Assembly (NCBI GenBank): GCA_949316235.1
Contig: OX438751.1
Coordinates: forward strand, 4,302,413-4,366,412
DNA length: 64,000 bases
Source: Oegoconia quadripuncta
Taxonomy: Eukaryota > Arthropoda > Insecta > Lepidoptera > Autostichidae
Direction of reading: 5' to 3'
In this document: positions 23,130 to 35,400 of the stretch, one piece after another
How the letters are laid out: the number at the start of each line of letters is the position of its first letter
Position numbering within the stretch: position 1 is the first letter of the stretch
The notes under the pieces: generated by a model
Seen by the model: the letters and a program-made list of their open reading frames with translations, nothing else
Told to the model about the DNA's origin: nothing
The model's database searches: none
Program-made: the position numbers and the translations under genes

Positions 23130-24978
23130 CTAATTCATTCGATATATCGGTCGGACCCACAGACTTGAAATACGAGAACCTGACCGAACATAAGGATTAA
23201 TAGCGTGACCAATTTTACATCAGAACCAGCTGTATTTAGATATACCAAAAACGTCTTTATATTGGTTTATTAGATGAAATATCTAATAAGTATTTTGTGT
23301 GAATATATAAGCAATATTTAATTTAAAAAAGCATAAACATTAAGCTGTATAGGCTGCCTAAGCGTCAGCATTGCCTATGTATATCATGTTCGGTCTGCTA
23401 CTATTTTAAGTCTGTGGTCAGTCCTAAAACAAAAATGATTAATTGTTTACAAATAAAGATCGAAATGGGCATTATTTTCACATTGGCAAAATTAATCTAT
23501 TCATAAAGATCGCACTAATACCTAGATCGTTAACCAGTTTACGATTCGGAGCGCGGGTTCGATCCCCAGCGGGGTACATGTTTAGTGAAGTGATAGTCTG
23601 TAGTAGGTGAGGATCGGGAGAATGAGGATGCGCTGGAGTCTGAGCTGTAAAAATCCTTATTAATAGCCCAGGGAAAATACGGTAAAAAATTTGCTTAGCT
23701 GGACATAATTCAGAACCGATTTCTATAATTGCTATCTTATAGAGGTATATTACAGATGTAATATAGATTAATAAAGCCTAAAAAAACGAGCGCTTTGTCT
23801 TGATTTTTTTAGAAAACCCTAATAACAATAAATGTTAGCTAACTGATATTCAATTAGGTAGACTTTTGTTAAACATAGTTATATTGATGGATAAAAAACT
23901 AAGCATGTTATAGTTAGGCATGCATGTTTTAGTTGAAATTGTCGTCGAGCTGCATTAATATTTTGTAACGATAATTTCCCTAAATGTTTTGAATTTAAAG
24001 AAATACCTGATGGGTATTGAGCATTTTTTTTAAAGAAACACGTTTTTCAACTTTAGTTTATTTAGTTACTTAGTACTTGCGTTTCTTATAAATGCTTAAT
24101 TTTTAGTAATTGTTACTACATTAAAAACACTTTATTAAATTCTTCAAGAAACTCGCGGTTATACGTTTTTCCGAGGTCAAACCGTATTTTCCCTGGGTTA
24201 TAATACTTTTACGGGACAGTGAACCAGACACAATAGAAGTTTTATTGTTATAACGTTTATAGGCCGCGAGTAGTCAGTGTCCGCGAAAGTGTTAGGGTAT
24301 GGTCGATTTTTAATGAAGTGAATGATCCTTGACTGAGACATTCTAATAAGATTTATACAAATCCAAGCGACGGAAACCCCGCGTTTTCGACTTGCACCGC
24401 ATTCTCTTGAGACTTGAGAATTTTCCAATGTAAATTCCTAAATTGCATGGAGTACTCGTATGCTGCGCGCGTGCCGTCAAAAATACTATATTACTAAAAA
24501 TTGGAATTTACTATTTTGTTTGCTCTGACTTAGTCCTTATATGAATATCGCAATCCTTACACAGTTACATCTTAAAATACAATATCACAATAATAACTAT
24601 AAAATAATTATTTCATAACAAAACAATGACTCAACGTAAAACTCTTCATACAAGTGACCGTCACCAGAACAACGCCTATACGGATGTTTAGGAGTGAAAT
24701 CCTTCGACCTCTTCAATTTCATTCATTCATTCAACTGAACCCGAAAGCAGAATTCTTTTAACATATTCATTGCTAATGAGGGTTTCAACGTTCTGGTATA
24801 CAAAATCACTTTTTATATATCCATTATCCTTAATATTTAAAAGTAACACTTACAAACTAATCTCTTTGCCTTTCCTTTCTTCATTAAACTCTATTTTTAA
24901 GTTTTTTTTTTAATATTATTATTTCAGTCTCTTAGCCAATAACTTTGCAAATAACTAAAACACAATTTATTTATTTTT

Positions 24979-25057
24979 ATGCGCGACGGGTTCGTACTTG
25001 ACCTCAATCACACCTGATGTTAAGTGAAGATGAGGTCGAAGGTGGAAGCGTACTGAC
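24979..25057 (-). mobile_element. SINE-A tail fragment
   Basis: The end of SINE-A is present: 'cctcaatcacacctgatgtt' and 'aagtgaagatgaggtcgaag' through 'gcgtactgaccct'. The body and tRNA-like head are missing. Confidence 0.75.
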
Positions 25058-25311
25058 CCTTAAATCCAATTTAAGAATCTCAAGATTTAAAAAGAGTCCA
25101 AGGAAATGTATTCACTTCAATATATATTTTTTTGGATTAGTAATATTTAATTGCGAGAGACCGGTTTACTGTAGATGTAAGTTATGTATTGTGCTGGGGA
25201 ATGCACATCTTCACTCCGGATTCCAGAGTCCGTATTCTCAATCATTCCACAATCGATATTTGATTGGGTAGCGGAACTTCGAATGAGGTCTCTGTTAAGT
25301 TCTAGTCATAG

Positions 25312-25500
25312 ATTTAATCAATCAATCAATCAAATACGCTTTATTGTTTAAATAAGGAAGGTACATTTAAATATCTTATAGACTATAAATTAGGCGGCCT
25401 TATCGCTAACAGCGATCTCTTCCAGGCAAACCTATCATCACGGAATTTAAATAGTACTAAAGTCATTGGATTTCCGAGATCTGTCTAGGTCACGGACCGT
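25312..25500 (-). mobile_element. LINE 3' end with (caat)n tail
   Basis: The tandem 'aatcaatcaatcaatc' run is followed by 'acgctttattgtttaaata' and 'aggcggccttatcgcta'. The element at 59245-59345 shares 'ctctttattg' and 'aattaggcggtcttatcact' after its own (caata)n run. A short tandem tail plus shared 3' sequence is typical of a truncated LINE or a LINE-mobilised SINE. Only the 3' end is present. Confidence 0.5.
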
Positions 25501-26450
25501 CGTCAAGAAAGAATAGAAAATAACGTAGGTGTGCGTACAGTACAAGTTTCGTCACTTTTCATTAGGATTGTGGTATGTTATTTATGTATGACGCACCTCT
25601 TCCCTACATTGTGTACCTAGTATATAAGTAATTGCACGACTCATTTTGATGTCATTATACGCATCACGCAGTTGCGCATTTCATTTACTGCTCCTCCTGG
25701 TCCCCACATTGCATGGCGACCCTGCCAGTGCTGCCTTCTATATAGGCAGCCTTGTGCATTATATTTTTTTTAAAAGGAAGTACTTTTTTGTTTGTCACAA
25801 AATTCAAAATGGAGTAAATTTTTTTTAAACTGAAATAAGGGCTAAAAGCTAATTGGAATTGAGCAATGAGTAGAGTAACCATGGTTCGTGGAAGTGGAAG
25901 AAGTCTACTTCAATACTATTGCAGAGTGACGAATAGCGATACAGTTAATCTCCTATATATTATTATCTCGTTCCAACTTTTGCCGCGGTCTCGCAGGAAT
26001 TTAGCGATCCAGTTAGTTACAACGATGGTGGTATATAATTCTATGATTGTAACGTTAACATACCTAGGCAGCTTTTACAGTAGATTGTTTTATAAGATGT
26101 CCGCTTCCAATATGTACGCTCAGTCAAACTAACCGTCGACGCGATGAATAATTTCATTGCATTAGTATTATTAATTAAAACAAACAATTACATTAAAATC
26201 GGACATCTTATTAAACAAAAATATGGCGAGACTTATAATGCATTTAACAACACATAGTATGCTCCCATAAAACGCAAATAACATTCAATCAAATTACTGT
26301 ACCTGCACCTTTATATTTACACAATTTGGCTTGGCCGAGTTTGGAAAAGCGTATAAATGCTGCGTTCACTTCAAGTCTTCGTATTTACATTCTATCAGCC
26401 CTACACAGGTTTGTTGGTTGTATACCACAAATGAACCCGTAGACGTTGGG

Positions 26451-29400
26451 TCATTCATCCCTGGCGACGACGAGGCATATGTTAGCGAGCGCCATGGCGG
26501 AGTTCTGCCTGACCTGCGGATTGGGGTCCTTGAGCAGGTATAGAAGCCGTGTACGAGCGCTGCGGGTGACGGCTGGATCAGCTGCGGTCTCCTCGGGATA
26601 CTTATCACGGATTCGATGCAACTCTGCGTATAGCAGCCCTGGGGGTGGAGGTTAAGTGAAGATGAGATCGAAGGTGGAAGCGTACTGACCCGGAAAACCA
26701 ACACATTTGGGGGACTGGCTATCTTATCTCTGACAACCGGAACACAACAATGCTATTAACATAGCTGATTGGCGGCAGATTTAGATAAGATGGTGATAGC
26801 TAGCCAGGCGGACATTTAAAATGCCCTACCACCAACCAAACCGAGTACTACATGTATCCCGCTGGGGATCGAGCCCGCGACGTCCGAATCGTAAACCCAA
26901 TGTTGTTTACATTGAGCCACGGAGCCGGTTAAAAATTCGAAAACCAATGGGTAATGTCGTCGGGAAGGCGAATGAAGTGAATTTTCAAAAACACGCGAAC
27001 ATACGCAATGCCGACCATGTCTATGTCTATATTCCTCTCAAGCTCATTCAAACTGAACTAAAAACTTACCCAGCAATAGCGGTGGATGAGGCCTCATCTC
27101 AGGCCTGACGCAGTGCAGATAATTGACAGCCGTGTGAAGACACTTGACTACACTGCTCGGCATCTCGTCTGCTAGCTGCCTCAGCAACGCAGAGAGGAAC
27201 TCGTCCAGGTAAAGTCTACCCTCGTCGAGGAGGTGGGTCTGAATGAGGTCATTGGACTTCTTCACGTTGAACGTCTTGAATACTTGCTTCAATGTGAATT
27301 TGCTTGCCTGTAGAGAAGGTATTGTTACAAGAATTAAATTTTTTTATTTAGTATTTTTACTTAATAAATACATTTTTTTATGCACAACGGGTTAGCACTT
27401 GACCTCAATCACACCTGATGTTAAGTGAAGATGAGGCCGAAGGTGGAAGCGTACTCACCCGGAAAGGCCACCTTATTTGGGGAACTGGCTATCTTATCTC
27501 TGCAACCGGAACACAACAATGCTATTAACATTGCTGTTTGACGGCAGATTTAGATAAAATGTTAGCTAGCCAAGTAGACATTTAAAAGGCCCTACCACCA
27601 ACCAAACCGAGGAACTTAACATGTACCCCGCTGGGGATCGAACCCGTGACCTCTGAATCGTAAACCCTATGTTGTTTACATTGAGCCAAGGAGGCGGTTA
27701 AATCCGACAAAAGCAAAACATTGAGTCATAGTGTCCAACAGGCAAGCAAAGAACGCCGTGCCAGGAAGTCTCGATGTGACGTACAAGTCTTGGACAAGGC
27801 TTTTTACCTCGGGGGTCCCATCCTTATATAGGGTAGGTAACATAGGCTAGGCTAGATATGGAACACCTTGTCGCGGTGCTGCGTACGCTCAGTGTGCGAA
27901 GTGTGAGTTTTGTCTCGTTTTTAACTTTACCATCGCGTTCGCGTTTACGAAAAACGTCCCTATGAAAAAAAAACGTTTTGCAAACTATCCGCTAGAGGCG
28001 CTGCACATTTCTCCATACAAATCGTCATGTAAACGTGAACGCGGTAGTAAAGTTGAGTCGAAACAAAACTCACACTCCGCCCTCTGGTGCTGTAGGTAGA
28101 TGTAGGTATTGGGCGCCGTAGAGAGGATGAGGTTCAGGGTCGTAGGTTTCCGGCCCCTACCAGGACTGCAGCCACTGACGAACGATGAAGAAGGTGATGG
28201 GCAGGAAGAAGGGATAGGCACTTGAAAACTCAATAATGTAATAATAATTTAAAGATAGAAATAAAAGGAAAAAGAAAAGAATAGTTTTGTTCGCAAGCTG
28301 CGTCAAGACTCGACTAGTTTTTGAAAATAATTTAGAATTCAGAATTTTGAATAATGTTCCAAAAAAGAAAACGCCAAAGAGATTACCGAAAAGAAGACGG
28401 AATTTAGAAGAGGTTGTACACCTCGTTACAACCTGATGTGGAACCTAAATAGACCAGCCTATACTAATTCTCTTTCTCATTTTTTCTAGAGTAGAGGATT
28501 GTGTAGTGAGTACTCACCCTTACAACCGACGGATTGTTGTCGCACAGATGCAGCAGGAAGCAAGGCAGCGAGCTGACTGCCTGTTCCACTAACGCGTCCG
28601 CCTTCACCTGCCCCGCTATGATCCCCACCAAGCGGATAGAGCTCTCTCTCAACTGGGCGCACTCTGTGTTCATGAACGGGCGTATCTTCTGCGAAATGGC
28701 GACGAGCTCCCTATCGAACTCTTTGTCGAGCTTGTCTATGTCTGTTAGGAGGCGACTGAGGCCCTGGATGGCCGCGAGGGGAACGTTGTCGATTGCTATT
28801 CTGGAAATCGATAAATTAGCAAATTTTATGAATGTTTACATTCAGATGTAAAATAGAGGGTTACGTTTAGATTTTGACAAGTCGCGGTTATTTTTAATTT
28901 AAGGTAGTCGTTGAAACAACCCGAAGTTGCGGGTGTCCATGGGCGGCGGTGATTGCTTTCTATCAAGTGACCCACATGCTCGTTTGCCGCCCTCTCATAT
29001 AAAAAAAAAAGTGGTGTATTAAGGCTTATGTCATACTGTAAAGAAAAGTCATTGATGTCGCACTCTGCCGAGACGTATCATCTTGACATAGCGGTAATTT
29101 GGTGGAAAAGCTAATGGTTGCCATATTTATAAATTATTTTCTCCTGGTTAACTTATATTTACATAAAATTTAGTTTAAGTGATAATTTGTAAAACAGCTG
29201 TTGGTTTTCCTAAGCAAATAAAATAATAATAAAAGCTGAAAAATATTCTCAGCTCTCAGATACAAAATCAAACAATATCAGCGTGAATATATAATTAAAC
29301 GTATGTGCTCCAACGAATCACTTTTAATAATGCTGCCGGCTATTAACACGGCTCGGAACAACGCTGTGGTATCCAGGTTCGCGGCGGGGATTACTCACGG

Positions 29401-32400
29401 AGGCGCGGGGGTCGCGTCCACGCCCTGGCTGAGCGCGTGCAGGGCGGGGGGAGGGTACTCACGGCGCGGGGGGCGCGTCCACGCCCTGGCTGAGCGCGTG
29501 CAGGGCGGGGGGAGGGTACTCACGGCGCGGGGGGCGTGTCCACGCCCTGGCTGAGCGCGTGCAGGGCGGGGGGAGGGTACTCACGGCGCGGGGGGCGCGT
29601 CCACGCCCTGGCTGAGCGCGTGCAGGGCGGGGGGAGGGTACTCACGGCGCGGGGGGCGTGTCCACGCCCTGGCTGAGCGCGTGCAGGGCGGGGGGAGGGT
29701 ACTCACGGCGCGGGGGGCGCGTCCACGCCCTGGCTGAGCGCGTGCAGGGCGGGGGGAGGGTACTCACGGCGCGGGGGGCGCGTCCACGCCCTGGCTGAGC
29801 GCGTGCAGGGCGGGGGGAGGGTACTCACGGCGCGGGGGGCGCGTCCACGCCCTGGCTGAGCGCGTGCAGGGCGGGGGGAGGGTACTCACGGCGCGGGGGG
29901 CGCGTCCACGCCCTGGCTGAGCGCGTGCAGGGCGGGGGGAGGGTACTCACGGCGCGGGGGGCGCGTCCACGCCCTGGCTGAGCGCGTGCAGGGCGGGGGG
30001 AGGGTACTCACGGCGCGGGGGGCGCGTCCACGCCCTGGCTGAGCGCGTGCAGGGCGGGGGGAGGGTACTCACGGCGCGGGGGGCGCGTCCACGCCCTGGC
30101 TGAGCGCGTGCAGGGCGGGGGGAGGGTACTCACGGCGCGGGGGGCGCGTCCACGCCCTGGCTGAGCGCGTGCAGGGCGGGGGGAGGGTACTCACGGCGCG
30201 GGGGGCGCGTCCACGCCCTGGCTGAGCGCGTGCAGGGCGGGGGGAGGGTACTCACGGCGCGGGGGGCGCGTCCACGCCCTGGCTGAGCGCGTGCAGGGCG
30301 GGGGGAGGGTACTCACGGCGCGGGGGGCGCGTCCACGCCCTGGCTGAGCGCGTGCAGGGCGGGGGGAGGGTACTCACGGCGCGGGGGGCGCGTCCACGCC
30401 CTGGCTGAGCGCGTGCAGGGCGGGGGGAGGGTACTCACGGCGCGGGGGGCGCGTCCACGCCCTGGCTGAGCGCGTGCAGGGCGGGGGGAGGGTACTCACG
30501 GCGCGGGGGGCGCGTCCACGCCCTGGCTGAGCGCGTGCAGGGCGGGGGGAGGGTACTCACGGCGCGGGGGGCGCGTCCACGCCCTGGCTGAGCGCGTGCA
30601 GGGCGGCGGGGAGGGTACTCACGGCGCGGGGGGCGCGTCCACGCCCTGGCTGAGCGCGTGCAGGGCGGGGGGAGGGTACTCACGGCGCGGGGGGCGCGTC
30701 CACGCCCTGGCTGAGCGCGTGCAGGGCGGCGGGGATTACTCACGGCGCGGGGGGCGCGTCCACGCCCTGGCTGAGCGCGTGCAGGGCGGGGGGAGGGTAC
30801 TCACGGCGCGGGGGGCGCGTCCACGCCCTGGCTGAGCGCGTGCAGGGCGGCGGGGAGGGCGGCGGCGCGGGGGGAGGGCCGCAGCTGCGCCAGGTTGGCG
30901 GCGCCGCGCAGGCAGGCGGCGCGCACGCGGTCGTGCTCGTCCTTCCACCCCGTGCTCAGGGTGCTCAGAACCGTCTCCACGACCACCGGATTGTCGTTGC
31001 ATCTGCGAAACCGGTCACATATTTTAGACAATTCAACAGGATATATCATCATTATCATTTGCAGGATATCCACTGCTGATCATAGTCCACATAGATTTCC
31101 ACAGCGGCCTGCATCCAGCGATATCGCGATTGTGGGTGGACATTCTACGCTGCGCTTGCCAGTGCGTGGTGTGCACTCCCAGAACCTCAATACCCCACAG
31201 GCCATCAGTTCGTCGAGTTATGTACCCTGCCCACTATCACTTCAACTTACTAATACGCTGTGATACTCCTATGTATGTAATTGTCTTTCTTTCTCCCTCA
31301 CTGCCAATTCGATTTCGAATAAAACGCCTAGCATCGCCCTTTTCATAGCACGTTGTGTACCTGTAGTGCAACAAGTCCTGCAGCAGCGCCACGGCAGCGT
31401 AACTAGGGTACCTGTACCTGTAGTGCAGCAAGTCCTGCAGCAGCGCCACGGCAGCGTAACTAGGGTACCTGTACCTGTAGTGCAGCAAGTCCTGCAGCAG
31501 CGCCACGGCAGCGTAACTAGGGTACCTGTAGATGTAGTGCAGCAAGTCCTGCAGCAGCGCCACGGCAGCGTAACTAGGGTACCTGTACCTGTAGTGCAGC
31601 AAGTCCTGCAGCAGCGCCACGGCGGCGCACCTAGGGCACCTGTACCTGTAGTGCAGCAAGTCCTGCAGCAGCGCCACGGCGGCGCACCTAGGGCACCTGT
31701 ACCTGTAGTGCAGCAAGTCCTGCAGCAGCGCCACGGCGGCGCACCTAGGGTACCTGTACCTGTAGTGCAGCAAGTCCTGCAGCAGCGCCACGGCGGCGCA
31801 CCTAGGGTACCTGTACCTGTAGTGCAGCAAGTCCTGCAGCAGCGCCACGGCGGCGCACCTAGGGTACCTGTACCTGTAGTGCAGCAAGTCCTGCAGCAGC
31901 GCCACGGCGGCGCAGCGCTGCGGCGGCAGCGTGGAGCGCGCGTAGTGTGCCACCCGCGACACGAGGCGCGACAGCTGCGGGGCGCACCAGCGACTCAGCG
32001 CGCCGCCCAAAATGGGGGCCAGCTCCAGGAGCGTGGCCGGGGAGTCGCCATGTTCGATGCTCAGGCAGAGGGAGCACGCTTCTTTTACCTTTAAGGAATG
32101 GGTCGATTTAGGTAGTTTTGACCAGGCGATAAAGACATTCGTACCCAGTTCCATTTTCAAACTAATGACACTTTATTTTTTCGAAATAAAGTAATTTTTT
32201 TGAAGCCTAGGAACTTCTGGGAGAAAAAATAATTAATGACTTGGGTTGGTTAAGGAATTCGAAATTCGATAAAACCAGGTAAAACGTGTATTGTATAATC
32301 AGATTGAATATGGGCGAGGGTCAGAAATTTTATAGGTTAAATAGGTTCTGTTTTATGAAGGTCCTGAAATGATTTAATGGCAAATCAATGGAATCTCTCA

Positions 32401-35400
32401 AGAAACCCATAGGATCTGTAATTTTGACAATGTGTGGCAGGGCAGCTACGTTGAGTATTTGAGTACATATCACTCACCTTATGACAATCAGCTTGCTCGA
32501 GGAATGCGTTGAAAGTGTTCACGGTAATTTTAGCTGGAGATAACTTGATGGCTTCTCTGTTTGGTATGTATCCGAACCTCTCTTGACCCTTGACCTGGGG
32601 GACCATGTATGCCGGAGGTTCGGCCTCCAAATAGCACGCCAGCGTTGTGTACAAAACTGCGAAGAGATCGGGGAATTTGGCTATGCATATTGGTTTTATT
32701 GATTCTTCCTGCAGCATTTCTCCTAAGGCACTTATCAGCTGAAAAATAACATTTATTATATATTTTACGGTGTATTGGTCCAGTTAATGACCCTAGTCAG
32801 GTGAAGTCTCCGTAAAGTACATACGTTATAAGTATGCAAGCTGTATAGATATGCGCAAGCTGGATGCATCTTCATAAGATACAATACAATACAATACAAA
32901 TACTCTTTATTGCGCAAAATACTTACAGTTAAGGGCTGAAGCGCAGCAATATGATTCTCCGTAATGTGGTATGGATCCTCATATAGTTCTACCGAGGTCA
33001 TCAGCCGGAGGAAATTGTCAATGATGGCCGACGACAGACTCTCGTCTCGGGCCAAGTAGCGCCAGCAGGCTATCACACACCTGGGAATTAGGAAGAAATT
33101 TTATTATAGCTATCCATTTTCGCCTTATAAAAATAAGTTTTTAAAACGCCGGTAGCATATCAATCACTCCGTAATATTCCGATTAAAAGAGTAGAATCAT
33201 CACATTTCTTCATGTGTGTCATAAAAGAGATCCACATAGATCATTAAGGGGCAGTAGTATCAGATAGACACCAAACGGGACCGCAAACCCTGCCCAGAGC
33301 GTGGTAAGCGAGGAGGCGGGAGAGTTCTATAGGATGCTAATAAGGATAATAAATCACTTCACCACTTACATTATCCACCTAACGCGCATACCTTACACGT
33401 TCTGTATTCTTAGTCCACAACGCATGCCAACGCATCGGCTTTATCTCTGGCATGTTACATTTGTCATGGGCAATAGTATTCACTTTCCACCAGGTGAGCT
33501 GCTTGCTCGTTTATTACACCACGCAGACAGAAACATCAATTGGACGAAAAACTTACGGTTTCAGTGGCATCCTTTGTCCCAACAGCACGGCGGTCACTGC
33601 GTTGGAGTGGTGACGAGTCAGTGATGTCAGAGGTCTCATCAGTTTCTCCCTTGCCTCCTCCCCTACGTTGTTCATCGTCGACAGCATCACCTCCACAATC
33701 CGCTCGATGCTTTGGAACAAATCCTGACCTTTCTTTACAAAATACGCGTCTAAAATTGCACTTGTTCCAACACTTCTCACTTCCTGATCGTCGTAACCTT
33801 CTAGAAGACTTTCAATAAACTGCATTGTATGAAGATGAGGTATTTTCCCTGATATAGTGTCACACAAACTCGTGCAGTATTCAGAGATCATATTGAGATC
33901 GTTCGATAGTATATTGTTTTGTAGATTTGCGAGATTCGACATGCATTCGTCGTTAGGTTCGATCGTGTGGCCTTCGTACAGATCCTGAATTTGGACTATA
34001 ACTTTAATACAGTCTATGGTTGTTAATCTGACTGAGAAATTAGTATCTGCCACTCCAGGAACGACAAGCCCTAACAAATAGCCCATCTGACCGAACTTGC
34101 TGGGTGTTTCATAGTTCAGTTTCACATTTTTGATGTAACTTTCGAAGACTACTTGAATAATCATTACGGACGCTGTTCTTATTTCGTCATTATCGTGTCG
34201 TATCCATTCGATTAAAAGGCCGATTAGATCATCTATTGTACTTAGGCATGTTGATTGTATGATCAGCTCCCTAATTAGGTGATGTAGCAGAGTCAAGCTG
34301 TCGTTCAGTGTCTTTGCCAGTAGATCATTCTGGTCGCCGTTACCTTCGACTTCATATTTGCGTTTAAACGATGATAACTCTCCAAAAATGCTATTGAATA
34401 ACACCCGCAATATAGTATTCCTTTCTTCGGGTAAAATACCTTTCTGTAATTTAGTGAGCGCTTTAGAGGCTTTCACAATTATTGGATATAATTCAACGTT
34501 ACGCTTATCCAAATTTGGGTTGTATATCTGTTCCAAAACAGCATTCAATAGTTGCCAACGGTTTCTAAGTGCCACGTTATGATGAGCAGCTGGATATAGC
34601 GCTTTACTGATCTCATATAGAGTCGTAACGCTCGCTTTGCATAGGTCAAAAGGAGGGTTAGTTTTCAAAATCTCAAATATAATCGATGTAACGTTATCGC
34701 CCAGTCTCGCTAGAACATGAACGTCCAAGCATTCACTTGCTACTTTTCCGTAACAAGTTATTATTGCATATTTGACGACACTCAACTCCTGCTCGCTTTT
34801 AGAGTGCCTCGATGATAAGAAATTTAATATTTTACTACCCCGTTTAGCTTCATTCTCTTTATACATAGCATCAAGTTCGTTCTGAATAAATTCCCCGTGC
34901 TGTCTCGAAGCTATTCCTATTGCTTTGCTGACGTAATTACAACTTTCCATCGGGATCATATTCAAAGCTAAAAGAATTATTTTGAGGACTTTTTCTACAA
35001 CTGCAGCATTAGACATATGGCAAGCCAATATTGCCAAGTATTGTAAAGAAACTCCCTTAATCACAGGTGGTTGCTTTTTGGAAAGAATCTGTTGTGATAG
35101 CACCGTTGCTATATTCTCTACCCATTTATTGCTATTGACCTGCTCTACCGAAGAAACTAAGAGATCTAACAACATACTATGCCATTGTTCCATGGATTCA
35201 TTCTTTTCTACAAACTTTAATAGTCGCTGTATCTCAACAGTCCAAGAATTTTTCAAGTTTTTATGCACGTCTTCTGAAAATTCCTCAAGAAATATAAGCA
35301 AATTCTTATTCCTTTCAATCTGATCTGGATCAGCAATGTAAGTTATACATCGAATGAAAACTAAATCTGGTGAACACTTGACTTCTACATCTTTATCTGT

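Larger units (their letters stand above)
21472..26450. other. Spacer between gene C and the 3' end of MROH1
   Basis: The two genes converge on this gap. 'caataaacagta' near 21630 may serve as the gene C polyadenylation signal. MITEs are present at 21667-21947 and 22108-22341, an (AT)n run at 23112-23129, SINE-A fragments at 23535-23585 and 24979-25057, and a LINE 3' tail with (caat)n at 25312-25500. From about 22350 to 24970 the DNA is AT-rich with no coding signal that I can support. Confidence 0.55.

Noticed and set aside
30435..30835. Arg/Pro/Ala-rich and Gly/Arg-rich frames in the 61-bp array on both strands
   Set aside because: They arise from GC-rich tandem repetition with few stops. 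Frame changes each unit and there is no start or splice support apart from exon 9 itself.
29393..31920. CRISPR-like array (regular repeats)
   Set aside because: Units are contiguous without unique spacers and the context is a eukaryotic gene. These are minisatellites.
31366..32094. Plus-strand frame of QQVLQQRHGGAPR-type repeats
   Set aside because: It is an antisense shadow of the MROH1 exon 8 minisatellite. The periodicity comes from the repeat, not from a protein.
31237..32160. Single open frame across MROH1 exon 8 and the 57-bp array as one uninterrupted gene
   Set aside because: The frame is open because the unit is a multiple of 3. Its upstream part (to 32160) is not in phase with the preceding exon unless spliced at 32088, and its end past 31361 is intron-like. 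I treat it as exon 8 plus repeated donor copies.
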